A stretch of DNA of 34,074 nucleotides from Leuconostoc inhae KCTC 3774 (lineage in GTDB: Bacteria; Bacillota; Bacilli; Lactobacillales; Lactobacillaceae): the NCBI GenBank assembly GCA_000166735.2, contig AEMJ01000656.1:1-34074 (forward strand). Direction: 5' to 3'. Below are positions 25,586-34,010 of this stretch, in pieces. Each line of letters opens with the position of its first letter. The first letter of the stretch is position 1. The notes beneath the pieces were generated by a model, which saw only the letters and a program-made list of their open reading frames with translations, was not told the DNA's origin and made no database searches. The translations under genes and the position numbers were made by a program.

Positions 25586-27791
25586 AAAAAGTCTCCAATT
25601 TTAATTTTTGTGATACGGCGACTGGCAGATACAACAATTAAGCTACTTTCAAAAACGAGTAGTAAAATAATGGCAATCTCATATGATAACGGCAACTGAA
25701 CAGAAAATTGTGTTAATCCACCTAAATTAACAAGACCATTTAATAAAAATGATCCAATAAATTTATCAAGAATCAAGCTCAATCCAATACCCAGAGCAAG
25801 TGCAAATCCCGCTCTGAATAAATATTGCACTTTCAACTGGACGTTGGTGAATCCTAACATTTTTTCAAGGCTAACTGTCGTTTTTCTGTTTCAATCGTCA
25901 AGTAACTCACGAGATAAACAAACAATCCGGAAATAACAAGTGTCAAAATTAAGATCATATTGGCTAATAATTTAACGGCCGTTTGGATTGTTGTGATTAA
26001 ACTTTTTGAACTTGCGCTTGTATCTGTCAGTTGGACATTATCTCGGTGAAACCCAGCCAATAACTTATCTTTCTGACTTGTACTTTTCAGGTTAACATAA
26101 GTACTGTTCATTGGTAAATCTATATCAACTAAACTGTACGCTTCTTTTCCCAGGTTATTAATGGTTTGATATGTCCCCACAATAGTCATCTCTGTGTTAT
26201 TAGATAGCTGCGTTTTGACATGAACTTTTTGTCCAACTTTAAGTTTTAATGTTTTTATGAGATTACTTGATAGCAATAATTCATGCTGGTTTTTGGGTGT
26301 ATGCCCTGATAATACTTTCATTTCAGACGGCATTTTACTATAACGGTGTAAAGGAATCACTTCCTTTTTTAAGAGAATCTTAGTCTCTTGGATATAGCCA
26401 CTTGATTTAATTGGTGTCAGAGCATTGATTTGTTGCAACGCTTCCCCTCGTGTTGTGTGATCTGGCGTGCGCATGACAACATCAACCTTTGGTAATCCAA
26501 ACAGGCTGTCAACATGCCCTTTAAAGCCTTGATTGAGATTGGCAATCATCAAACTCAAAAATAAAAAAGTCCTATCACAAGCGTAAAAGTCATATAATGT
26601 CCAATTTTTTGAACATAATCTTTAAATGCAATCCCTATTTGAAGAGGTAGCGAATTTTTAGTCAAATCAAAATTAAATTTACCTTGATTAGATTTACTTT
26701 GCCCATCTTGAAAAGCTGATGCTGGCGAAATACTACTAGTCTCTTTAAGTGAGAATAGGATAATTATCATGGAGAGACCTAACATCAGCAAAGTGATAGC
26801 AAGTACAACAACAATATTAAGTGATATATGTTTCACACTTGTAAAGCCATTTAAGTGCCAGAAAAATTTAAATGCTAAATTACTTGTCACAAAACTCGCC
26901 AATATAGCAACAACTAATCCAGCTATGTTACTCAATAAAAAAGCAGACACATAAGCCAACTTAACTTGACGACCACTCATGCCTAACGTTTTGAATGTCG
27001 CAATTTTTTTACGATCCTTGGCTATGCCCGACACAAGTGCAAAGCGTATCACAAACTGACAAATTCCAAACAAGAAAATAGCAGCTAAAATAATAACCAA
27101 AGCCACAATAGTAGGCAACATCGTGTAGGCTTTCTGAATGTAACCTTTATCATAAATCAAATCTGCTTTTAGTCGATCGTGATAATCTGATAGCAGCTTC
27201 TCTGAATTTTAGGTGCTTTCACTAAGTTAACAAAGGCCATCTGAGTCATTTGGCTACTTTTTGAGCTACCAAAGTATTGAAAGTCGTTTGTGACACAATG
27301 CCCTGCTTATACTTGAACAGTGGGCTACCAAGGAGTTGATCCTCGTAAAATCCCTTCACAGTCAGACTTTTATTACCAATTTGAATCGCATCACCACGCT
27401 TAAAATTACCAGTTGATTCTAGGTATGACGCAAGTACAATCTCATGGTTTGACGGTGCTTGTACATTGAAATGTGAGGTATCATCAGAGAGCAGCAAAGT
27501 AATATTTTGCTTATCTTTGCCTTCAACTTGCGTCATAAGACTAGGCGCAGATGACACGCTTTTTACATTTTTAAGACCTTTTAAATCAGCCGCCACATCT
27601 TGTTGGGTATCTTGTTTGACAAGGATATCAGGTAACTTATGAGTGCGGTATGCTGTTTGATAGTGCGAGACATTTGCTTGATAAGCAGTTAAAACCGTAA
27701 TCATCGTTAAGCTTGATAAAAAAGTTAGAATAGCAATTGTCACCATAAAGGCTTTTTGTCCTAAAATCAATGACTTGATAATCTTTTGCAT
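25582..27791 (-). CDS. FtsX/MacB-type ABC transporter permease (four frameshifts in this sequence)
   Basis: About 737 aa once single bases are restored near 27249-27251, 27207-27210, 26557-26568 and 25860-25865. The rejoined stretches read 'QKVAKMTQMAF', 'KAPKNSEKLLSDYHDRL', 'GLFLFLSLMIANLNQGF' and 'LALKKMLGFTNVQLK'. The layout is an N-terminal transmembrane helix with a large extracytoplasmic region and a group of three helices. A second extracytoplasmic region and three more helices follow. This is the two-FtsX-domain architecture of MacB/BceB-like and lipoprotein- or peptide-handling exporters. Conserved 'FKTLGMSGRQVKLAY' and its counterpart 'LKKMLGFTNVQLKVQY' are the typical FtsX cytoplasmic-helix motifs. 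It is encoded one base after the ATPase stop. Confidence 0.8.
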
Positions 27792-27792
27792 G

Positions 27793-28548
27793 TTACCACC
27801 CCATCTCTAGTAGCCAAGCTTCAACTTCTGCTCGCCTAGCTTTGAGTTGACTAGCGTCATAAGGTGTAAAACGACGGTCACCATAAATTTGCCCATCTTT
27901 GATGAACAAAATTCTATCAGCACGAAGTGCTGCCTTTAGATCATGCGTGACCATGACAATTGTTTGTCCGTTTTGATTATTTAAAGTGAGATTATCTAGT
28001 ACTTCTATACCAGAAGTTGAGTCCAACGCACCTGTTGGTTCATCTGCAAAGAGGATTTTCGGTTGATTAATCAAACTTCTAGCAATCGCCACACGTTGCT
28101 TTTGGCCACCTGATAAATGATTAATTGCTTGATTAACATGGTCTCCTAATCCCAATCCAGTAAGTAAATCTTTGGCACGTTGTATCACTTGCTTTTTAGT
28201 CTTTGATTTCAGTAGAAATCCTGGCAAACACACATTTTCTAACACACTCAAATGTTCAATCAAGTTAAATGATTGAAAAATAAAACCAATTTCTTTGCGT
28301 CTAAATCTTGATAATGATTTATCAGAGAGTTTGGTTAAGTCCTGATCTTCAAAAATTACTTGTCCGCTTGTCGGCTGATCCATGGTTGATATGTTTTGTA
28401 GTAGTGTTGATTTCCCTGCACCTGAAGGTCCCATAATCACGGTAAATGCCGATTCAAAAATGTCTAAATCAATGCCCTCTAAAATTTGGTTATTGTCGTC
28501 ATATCGCTTAGATAAGTTTTTAACTTGGATAATACTTTTCTCTATCAT
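27793..28548 (-). CDS. MacB-type ABC transporter ATP-binding protein
   Basis: 251 aa with an intact frame. Walker A GPSGAGKST, Q-loop 'FIFQSFNLIEHLSVLENV' (typical of the MacB/LolD/BceA branch), signature 'LSGGQKQRVAIARSL', Walker B 'ILFADEPTGALD' and H-loop 'VMVTHD' are all present. It pairs with the FtsX-type permease just downstream in an exporter or mechanotransmission complex. AAGGGA precedes the ATG at 28548. A 30-residue basic tail after the core contains 'LKARRAEVEAWLLEMGW'. The divergent HxlR gene suggests control by that regulator. Confidence 0.93.
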   Translation of the reverse strand: MIEKSIIQVKNLSKRYDDNNQILEGIDLDIFESAFTVIMGPSGAGKSTLLQNISTMDQPTSGQVIFEDQDLTKLSDKSLSRFRRKEIGFIFQSFNLIEHLSVLENVCLPGFLLKSKTKKQVIQRAKDLLTGLGLGDHVNQAINHLSGGQKQRVAIARSLINQPKILFADEPTGALDSTSGIEVLDNLTLNNQNGQTIVMVTHDLKAALRADRILFIKDGQIYGDRRFTPYDASQLKARRAEVEAWLLEMGW

Positions 28549-28564
28549 TGGTTTATGTCCCTTC

Positions 28565-28609
28565 TTGTGATATATTAACTATAATAAACAGAAGTTATAT
28601 TATTCACAA
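28565..28609. promoter_or_regulatory. Divergent promoter and candidate HxlR operator
   Basis: For the minus-strand ABC operon, TTGTGA (28609-28604) and TATTAT (28586-28581) are 17 bp apart. A TATAAT on the plus strand (28580-28585) overlaps that -10 and may serve hxlR. The same region is an imperfect inverted repeat, with TTGTGATATATTAAC at the left and the complement of TTGTGAATAATATAAC at the right. This is a plausible site for one regulator to control both directions. Confidence 0.5.
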
Positions 28610-28628
28610 TAAGGGAAAAAAGTATACC

Positions 28629-28931
28629 ATGTCAACTACCTGTCCAGTTCAAGACACAATTGCTGTCGTTAAAGGAAAATTTACCGTTGAAATTCTAGAA
28701 GCAATTCATAATGGTTATAATCATTACGGCACGATGAAAAACCAGATCCCCACTATTAATCCTAGAATACTTGCGACAAGGATAAAGGACCTTGAAGCCA
28801 ATGGCATCATTACACGGGAACATTTGCCTACTATTCCACCACAAATTGCCTATCATTTTACAGATAAAGGATTAAAGCTATTGCAACTCGTGCCTGAAAT
28901 TAAGGCTTGGTATGGTGATTATCATGAATGA
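28629..28931 (+). CDS. HxlR family transcriptional regulator
   Basis: 100 aa winged helix protein. The features are 'CPVQDTIAVVKGKFTVEILEAI' (the CP..-..-G-K-W..-I-L pattern, with Phe for Trp and an N-terminal Cys in the position used by thiol-sensing members) and 'INPRILATRIKDLEANGIITRE' as recognition helix and following segment. 'PPQIAYHFTDKGLKL' forms the wing. The start at 28629 has AAGGGA upstream; the frame is open further up but that covers the promoter. It is divergent from the ABC/nucleotidyltransferase operon and a likely repressor of it. Part of its 3' half is duplicated at 23471. Confidence 0.9.
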   Translation: MSTTCPVQDTIAVVKGKFTVEILEAIHNGYNHYGTMKNQIPTINPRILATRIKDLEANGIITREHLPTIPPQIAYHFTDKGLKLLQLVPEIKAWYGDYHE

Positions 28932-29005
28932 GAAATTAATACTTTAATGCGATTTAATTTGACGAAAAACAACATGAACCGTTATGGTTTCACATAAATA
29001 TAAAC

Positions 29006-29045
29006 AAAAAGGTATGTACCAAACTAATCTAGTACATAACTTTTT
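29006..29045. terminator. Bidirectional terminator between hxlR and the small-protein gene
   Basis: AAAAAGGTATGTAC and GTACATAACTTTTT form a stem with one mismatch around 12 nt and run into T-rich sequence on both strands. It separates convergent genes. Confidence 0.75.
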
Positions 29046-29090
29046 CTTTAGAACTAATTAATGATTGTGTTTAATTAAATGTTGATTATT

Positions 29091-29418
29091 TCATTTTTTA
29101 CAAACGATTACGCTAGTGTCATGATTGTTTATAGATTGTTTATAGATTTCTTTCAGATGACTCATCTCATACGTATCACCAATTAGTTGATGCGTTTCCT
29201 CATGTCGACATTCAATTCTAATGGGTATCTTTTTCTTTTGATTTTTTATAATCTTTTGCAGGTGCTAGCATGTATTTATATAATCGTGTAATTTGCTTGA
29301 CTTGTTTGTTAGTTACATTACCTTTCAAATATATTTGAAACTTTGCTTGATAAAATCCACCCTGGTGTACATCAGATACCAACCGTCTGACATGAGTAAA
29401 CTTTAACCAACTATTCAA
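29091..29418 (-). CDS. Small protein, third gene of the HNH cassette (possible +1 insertion)
   Basis: As read, the frame stops at 29218 after 66 codons. A second frame with good coding character continues to 29091 ('IPIRIECRHEETHQLIGDTY' and on to a basic end). Removing one T from the T6 run 29242-29247 fuses both into 108 aa, a whole number of codons. The protein is soluble and basic, with 'GGFYQAKFQIYLKG' and 'TNKQVKQITRLYKYML' segments; no known family comes to mind. The start is a TTG at 29418 overlapping the stop of the membrane protein gene, so the genes are coupled. Confidence 0.5.
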
Positions 29419-30064
29419 TAGCCACTCTATTCCAAAAATAATTGTGCGGTATAGCGAAAATAATGAGCGGAATATTTATCAGCCATGACACTGGTTCGAC
29501 AAAATAACCTTCCCAGTAATTTAGATTACCTAATTGAGCAATATCTTTAACAATTTTATAAATTAAAATTGTCATAATTAAAAACATCATTATTAAGAGA
29601 AAACCGTTCAATAAATTTTTAACAGGAGAGTTATGTTTTTCATTTACAACTAATAATGTAGAAACAACTACAGTAACGAATACGATAAACATTTCTTTCC
29701 AATAATCAAAAGTATATGTTGATATAAAAAATTGAAATATAGCTCCAAATCCAAGACTGTGAATTAAAGATGAGAAAAAATTTTTAGACTTACTTTCTCC
29801 CAAAAAAGTTATTACCATTGTAAAAAAGACAATTAAATAATCCTTAACAATCCAAAGAGTCAAATTATATTTTAGAATGAATAGAATGATTCCTGCAATG
29901 ATTATACTCTGATAAATAAAAATTAAAACGAAAGCTGGTTCTACCGCTATTTTCAGTAACGTATGGATACCTCGCCAAAACATTGGTCTAAATCTACTAG
30001 ACAGTAAAAAACATATAATAATAATTAATAACCATGTGACAATTGCTAATTCTCGTGTATTCAA
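29411..30064 (-). CDS. Multi-spanning membrane protein of the HNH cassette
   Basis: 217 aa with about seven hydrophobic segments (near residues 7-22, 40-62, 70-90, 103-117, 125-142, 150-172 and 190-208) and short charged loops such as 'GESKSKNFF'. I do not recognise a family. The start is TTG 30064 behind AAGGATG; the frame has no closer ATG. It lies 16 bp after the HNH-like gene and overlaps the small-protein gene, so the three form one transcription unit. In defence cassettes such proteins often act as membrane-disrupting effectors, but no motif proves that here. Confidence 0.65.
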   Translation of the reverse strand: MNTRELAIVTWLLIIIICFLLSSRFRPMFWRGIHTLLKIAVEPAFVLIFIYQSIIIAGIILFILKYNLTLWIVKDYLIVFFTMVITFLGESKSKNFFSSLIHSLGFGAIFQFFISTYTFDYWKEMFIVFVTVVVSTLLVVNEKHNSPVKNLLNGFLLIMMFLIMTILIYKIVKDIAQLGNLNYWEGYFVEPVSWLINIPLIIFAIPHNYFWNRVAIE

Positions 30065-30080
30065 ACCAATACATCCTTAT

Positions 30081-30866
30081 TTAATTTTCTAAATCTAACA
30101 TTTTCTTTATAATCATTTCACCGTGATATCCACCACTTCCATCAATGTTTTCACCCCCAACTAGCACGTATTTATTCTGTATTGAGAACAAATTAATACC
30201 GGTCACATTGTTTTTCGGCTTAAAATTTGTTAAATGAAAAATAAATTTTTCGTCCGAAAGCTCAAATACCTGTCCTTCATCGTAGTTCAATACACCAACA
30301 TCTAACGATCTCATATTTAATATATCTGTACTTTGACTCCGTTTTAAAAAATATATTTGCCACAATCCATCATAAGAGTCTTGATCAGTACTTTTTAAAT
30401 AATCTATAAAGTCGAATTTTATTCCGGAGCATTCTGGAAGAGATAAGAATTTAGCATAAATAGCCTTAATAATTTTTATTTTTGTTTGCTTAACAAATCC
30501 ACTTACCACTTTCGGATTACCGTCGCTATCAAAAAACTTTTTGTAAGCCTCATCATATTTACCTAAAAATGTATTGCAACTTCTGCAGAGTGTGTATGCC
30601 ACTCTTCCCCTTGGATATTGTGTAGTAGATAGCTCATTATCAAACAGCATGTCTAACCTCTTATTGAATTCTTTTCCTGTCTCAATATCAGTAAAGAAGT
30701 TTTGAATATTTTCCTTGTCTAATAGGAAATCAAACATTTTACCTAAATCTAATGCAACAATGTCATTATTTCCAACGCTTTTGGCAGGGTAATGTTCAGC
30801 ACTTAGTTCGCTATTTTCAGATAAATTATGGCATAACATACACTTATTTTTTATTTCCATATCCAT
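30081..30866 (-). CDS. HNH endonuclease-like zinc-binding protein
   Basis: 261 aa. The N-terminus has C-x-x-C at residues 9-12 followed by 'SAEHYPAKSVG', and 'LCRSCNTFLGKYDE' lies near residue 94. C-x-x-C ... E-H-x-P ... C-x-x-C-N is the zinc-finger and metal-site pattern of HNH_5-like proteins. The classical second His is not obvious, so nuclease activity is uncertain. The C-terminal 150 residues form a separate alpha/beta region without recognisable motifs, ending 'GGENIDGSGGYHGEM'. GGAG lies 8 bp before the ATG. It leads a three-gene unit with a membrane protein and a small soluble protein. Confidence 0.65.
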   Translation of the reverse strand: MDMEIKNKCMLCHNLSENSELSAEHYPAKSVGNNDIVALDLGKMFDFLLDKENIQNFFTDIETGKEFNKRLDMLFDNELSTTQYPRGRVAYTLCRSCNTFLGKYDEAYKKFFDSDGNPKVVSGFVKQTKIKIIKAIYAKFLSLPECSGIKFDFIDYLKSTDQDSYDGLWQIYFLKRSQSTDILNMRSLDVGVLNYDEGQVFELSDEKFIFHLTNFKPKNNVTGINLFSIQNKYVLVGGENIDGSGGYHGEMIIKKMLDLEN

Positions 30867-30900
30867 TTTCTAATCTCCAAATCATTATAGAATTTAATAA

Positions 30901-30946
30901 AACACTTACAATATCTTTATTTTAGTCATTATAAGTGCCTTTTTTT
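30901..30946. terminator. Terminator after the DUF2130 gene
   Basis: CACTTACAAT and ATTATAAGTG pair with one mismatch. The minus strand exits into TTTTATTAAATT, so it serves the DUF2130 gene; the plus strand has T7. It is moderate in strength because the loop is long. Confidence 0.5.
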
Positions 30947-31048
30947 AAAATCAGAAATAACTACCCTAGAGTTGTACAGTTTCATTAAATGGTTTTATCC
31001 AAGAATAATTACTAAACAACTTACTGAAAATATGTGTGCTGTTCTCAA

Positions 31049-32434
31049 TCATTTTTCTACTTCAAACTTCGCCTTCATCGTCGGATTGCCACGCGTTAGC
31101 TTCTTCACACTCACATCATCCAACTTATTATTAGCTAAACGCAATTGATTCTCAGATGTCGTCAATGACCGTTTAACGGCTTCCATGCGTGCAATCGATT
31201 TATCAATCTCGTCAATAGCATTTTTGAAATTCTTTGAAGCACTCTGATAGTTTTTACCAAAGGCACTTTTAAAGTTGGTCAGATCACTTTCAAAATGCGT
31301 AATATCAATATTTTGTTCACGCACTTGTTCTAATTCCTGCTTATATGCAACAGTATTCAGTGCAGCGTTACGCAACACACCGATAAATTGAATGAAGAAT
31401 TGCGGGCGAATAACATACATTTTTTCATAGTCATTAACTTGCACAATCCCTGTATTATATAAGTCGCTATCAGCTTCAAGCATTGAGACAAGGACAGCGT
31501 ACTCAGTCTCTTTTTCACGGCGATCCTTGTCTAATTCTTTAAAGAAATCGGCATTTTTATGCTTAGAGGCTGTTGTGTCACCTTCGTTCTTCATATCAAA
31601 CATAATACTAACAAATTCAGTCTCATCTTGATAATCACGGAAGATAAAGTCACCTTTTGAATTCGTTTCAGATAGGGTATTGTCTTTTTCAAAATAAGCA
31701 TTAGGAAAGGCATATGGGCGAATTTTATTGAATTCAGTCATCGCATACTGTTCCAAACTTTCACCAATTTCTTTGGTTGATTGGCGTGCCTTGAAATCCT
31801 TATAGAATTCTACCTGTTCGTTTGCCGTCTTTAATTGGGCTTCATACTGGCTTTGAATATTAGCGAGCTGTAACTGCTTTTCTTGGTCTTTTAATTGCAA
31901 TTGCGACGTTAACTCTGACAATTCCTGTTTCCGTTGCGCTAATTCACTTTGTGTTGCCGCATCTTTTTTCAATAACTGCGTTTCTAAGTCAGATTGGCTT
32001 TGTTGCTTAATTGAAGTAATCTGGGCTTCAAGTGCAACAATTTCTGATTCTTTTTTAGTAATGGTTTCTTGTAAATCTAAGCCTTTTTGCACTAATTGTG
32101 ATTTAAGTTCAACTTCATTTTGTTTGGCAATACTTTTAAGCTGTGTTTCTAATTCAACGATTCGTGTTGCCTTATCATTAATATTTTCTTGTAACTGCTG
32201 CTTTTGTTGCTGTAATTGGTTTGCTAACTCGGCCTTAGTTTGTTTGTCTTGCTGAAATTCCCAGTCTTCCTTAGCCTGCGCTAACCTCTCTTCAAGAATT
32301 TCCGCTATTTTGCCATTAATCACACTGGTATCAATATTCTGCTCATCAGTTAGATCAACAACATCCCCTAATTGAGCTGCTTGATCCAAGACAAGCTCTG
32401 TCTGTGACGCAATATGAAATTTAATTTTTGACAT
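31049..32434 (-). CDS. DUF2130 family protein (coiled coil plus nuclease-like domain)
   Basis: 461 aa. Residues about 45-225 are an almost uninterrupted coiled coil rich in Gln, Glu, Lys and Leu with repeated Q-Q-L/E-L blocks. The DUF2130 domain follows: 'ESLEQYAMTEFNKIRPYAFP', 'GDFIFRDY' and 'FVSIMFDMKNEGDT', which gives a D...(D/E)-x-K arrangement like PD-(D/E)XK nucleases and RmuC. 'NADFFKELDKDRREK' and 'YVIRPQFFIQFI' are further family hallmarks. The biochemical role of this family is not established; a structural link to RmuC suggests DNA handling. The start has GGAGACTAACTAGGC upstream. It is monocistronic. Confidence 0.88.
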   Translation of the reverse strand: MSKIKFHIASQTELVLDQAAQLGDVVDLTDEQNIDTSVINGKIAEILEERLAQAKEDWEFQQDKQTKAELANQLQQQKQQLQENINDKATRIVELETQLKSIAKQNEVELKSQLVQKGLDLQETITKKESEIVALEAQITSIKQQSQSDLETQLLKKDAATQSELAQRKQELSELTSQLQLKDQEKQLQLANIQSQYEAQLKTANEQVEFYKDFKARQSTKEIGESLEQYAMTEFNKIRPYAFPNAYFEKDNTLSETNSKGDFIFRDYQDETEFVSIMFDMKNEGDTTASKHKNADFFKELDKDRREKETEYAVLVSMLEADSDLYNTGIVQVNDYEKMYVIRPQFFIQFIGVLRNAALNTVAYKQELEQVREQNIDITHFESDLTNFKSAFGKNYQSASKNFKNAIDEIDKSIARMEAVKRSLTTSENQLRLANNKLDDVSVKKLTRGNPTMKAKFEVEK

Positions 32435-32561
32435 GCCTAGTTAGTCTCCTACCCGCTGCTTTTTAGCAAGCGCAATTAGCTTCATTATAACAAAAATCGT
32501 TTTAATAATTAAGTTTTATCATATCAATTTAATAAAATATCTGTATCACTTACGTAAATTA

Positions 32562-32611
32562 AAAACGTCTTAAACTGCACGCCAGTTTTTGGGTGCAGTT
32601 TAAGACGTTTT
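32562..32611. terminator. Terminator of the SteT-like permease gene
   Basis: Perfect 19-bp arms AAAACGTCTTAAACTGCAC / GTGCAGTTTAAGACGTTTT with a 12-nt loop, followed by T-rich sequence on both strands, 11 bp after the permease stop. Confidence 0.9.
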
Positions 32612-32622
32612 GATATACCTAT

Positions 32623-33945
32623 TTATTTTTGACGCTTTTGCATGATGAAGTACAATGGTAATCCTGCAAGTGTCGCAGCAACACCAATCAGTGCTAACTG
32701 CCACTCTGTCATAAGTGTCATCACAATAATGAATAGACCACCTAAAATAGCAATAATTGGCACAATTGGATATAATGGTACACGATACGGACGCTTTAGA
32801 TCAGGCTCTGTATGACGCAGCTTAATGACTGCAACAAAGACCAAGGTGTAAAACAACCAAATAACGAAAACTAGCATATCTGTTAGCATATCAAAGCCAC
32901 CAACAAACATTAACCCAATCGCTAAGACAAGTTGAAAGATACCGGCAACATAAGGTATTTGAAATCGATTTAACTTCACTAACTGAGCCGAGAAAGGTAA
33001 GCCTTTCTCCAAAGCCATAGCATATGGCAAGCGCATACCGGTCATTGTATAGCCATTCAACGTCCCATAAATAGAAATTAAGATACCAATTGTAATCAAC
33101 TTACCACCGAAACTACCAAAAATTTGTTGCGCAGCATCCATCGCAGTGTTAGCATTTCCTTGAATCGCACTAAATGGTAAGGCATGCAAGAAAGCATAAT
33201 TCACAAGCAAATAAATTACCATGATACCAAGTAATCCGCCAGCAATAGCGCGCGGCAAGTCACGCGTTGGATTTTTCATTTCACCAGCAATATTACCGAC
33301 ATGAATCCAACCATCATAAGCATACATCGTTGCTAATAATCCAGCTCCCATAGCAGAAGCCCAACCACCAACCGCATGACCTGGCGTTACTGGGAAAATA
33401 CTAACATCAACACCACCTGGCTGTAATAACCCAAAAATAATAATTAGGGCCAATGGAATTAGCTTGAAAAATAAAGTAATTGATTGGAATTGACCAGCAA
33501 TTTTTGAGCCCAACATATTAATAGCTGCAACTGACACCAGTGCGGCAATGCCGGAAGGAATAATAGCCACATATCCCCAGTGAAAGAGATTGGCTACCTG
33601 CGTCCCAAAAATAATGCCTTTAGCTGCCAAACTAGCTGGAAAATAAATAATAATTTGTGCCCAACCTAGTACGTAACTGGCTAATTTACCGTAAGCGCGT
33701 TCAATATAAACCAACATACCACCTGTTTGTGGCAATGCAGCGGCTAATTCAGCCCCTGTCAAACCTGCAGCTAAGCTAATCAAGCCACCAACTAACCATA
33801 CAAACAATGACATGCTCGTTGAGCCTGTCGCATCAGCGACACTTGAAGCCTTATAGAACACACCAGCACCAATGACTGTTCCCACGACAGTTGAAATTGC
33901 CGGAATTAGCGTCATAGTGCGATTAAGATTTTGATTTGTCGCCAT
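32623..33945 (-). CDS. steT: APC family amino acid permease, SteT-like (serine/threonine exchanger type)
   Basis: 440 aa with 12 hydrophobic segments. 'VVGTVIGAGVFYK' near residue 20 is the TM1 G-x-G substrate motif of the L-type/SteT branch. 'GAELAAALPQTGGMLVYIERAYG' (TM2-loop), 'YAYDGWIHVGNIAGEMKNPTRDLPRA' (TM6) and 'YGTLNGYTMTGMRLPYAMA' (TM8) follow the Bacillus SteT pattern closely. It is expected to be a cytoplasmic-membrane amino acid exchanger or symporter for serine, threonine or related neutral amino acids. GAGGAAAA precedes the ATG. It has its own promoter and terminator and an intact frame. Confidence 0.88.
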   Translation of the reverse strand: MATNQNLNRTMTLIPAISTVVGTVIGAGVFYKASSVADATGSTSMSLFVWLVGGLISLAAGLTGAELAAALPQTGGMLVYIERAYGKLASYVLGWAQIIIYFPASLAAKGIIFGTQVANLFHWGYVAIIPSGIAALVSVAAINMLGSKIAGQFQSITLFFKLIPLALIIIFGLLQPGGVDVSIFPVTPGHAVGGWASAMGAGLLATMYAYDGWIHVGNIAGEMKNPTRDLPRAIAGGLLGIMVIYLLVNYAFLHALPFSAIQGNANTAMDAAQQIFGSFGGKLITIGILISIYGTLNGYTMTGMRLPYAMALEKGLPFSAQLVKLNRFQIPYVAGIFQLVLAIGLMFVGGFDMLTDMLVFVIWLFYTLVFVAVIKLRHTEPDLKRPYRVPLYPIVPIIAILGGLFIIVMTLMTEWQLALIGVAATLAGLPLYFIMQKRQK

Positions 33946-33981
33946 TTTTTCCTCTTTAACTACATTTAATCATACTCTTCT

Positions 33982-34010
33982 ATATTACCAGTTTGCGTGC
34001 CGCAAAGAAA
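33982..34010 (-). promoter_or_regulatory. Candidate promoter of the steT-like gene
   Basis: Extended -10 TGGTAATAT (TAATAT at 33987-33982) with a weak -35 TTTCTT 17 bp upstream, 36 bp before the start codon. Confidence 0.4.

Noticed and set aside
16384-29418. Mass pseudogenisation of ABC transporters as a sign of host adaptation
   Set aside because: The breaks are almost all one-base losses in homopolymers, with no larger deletions or scattered stops in these genes, which fits read error better.
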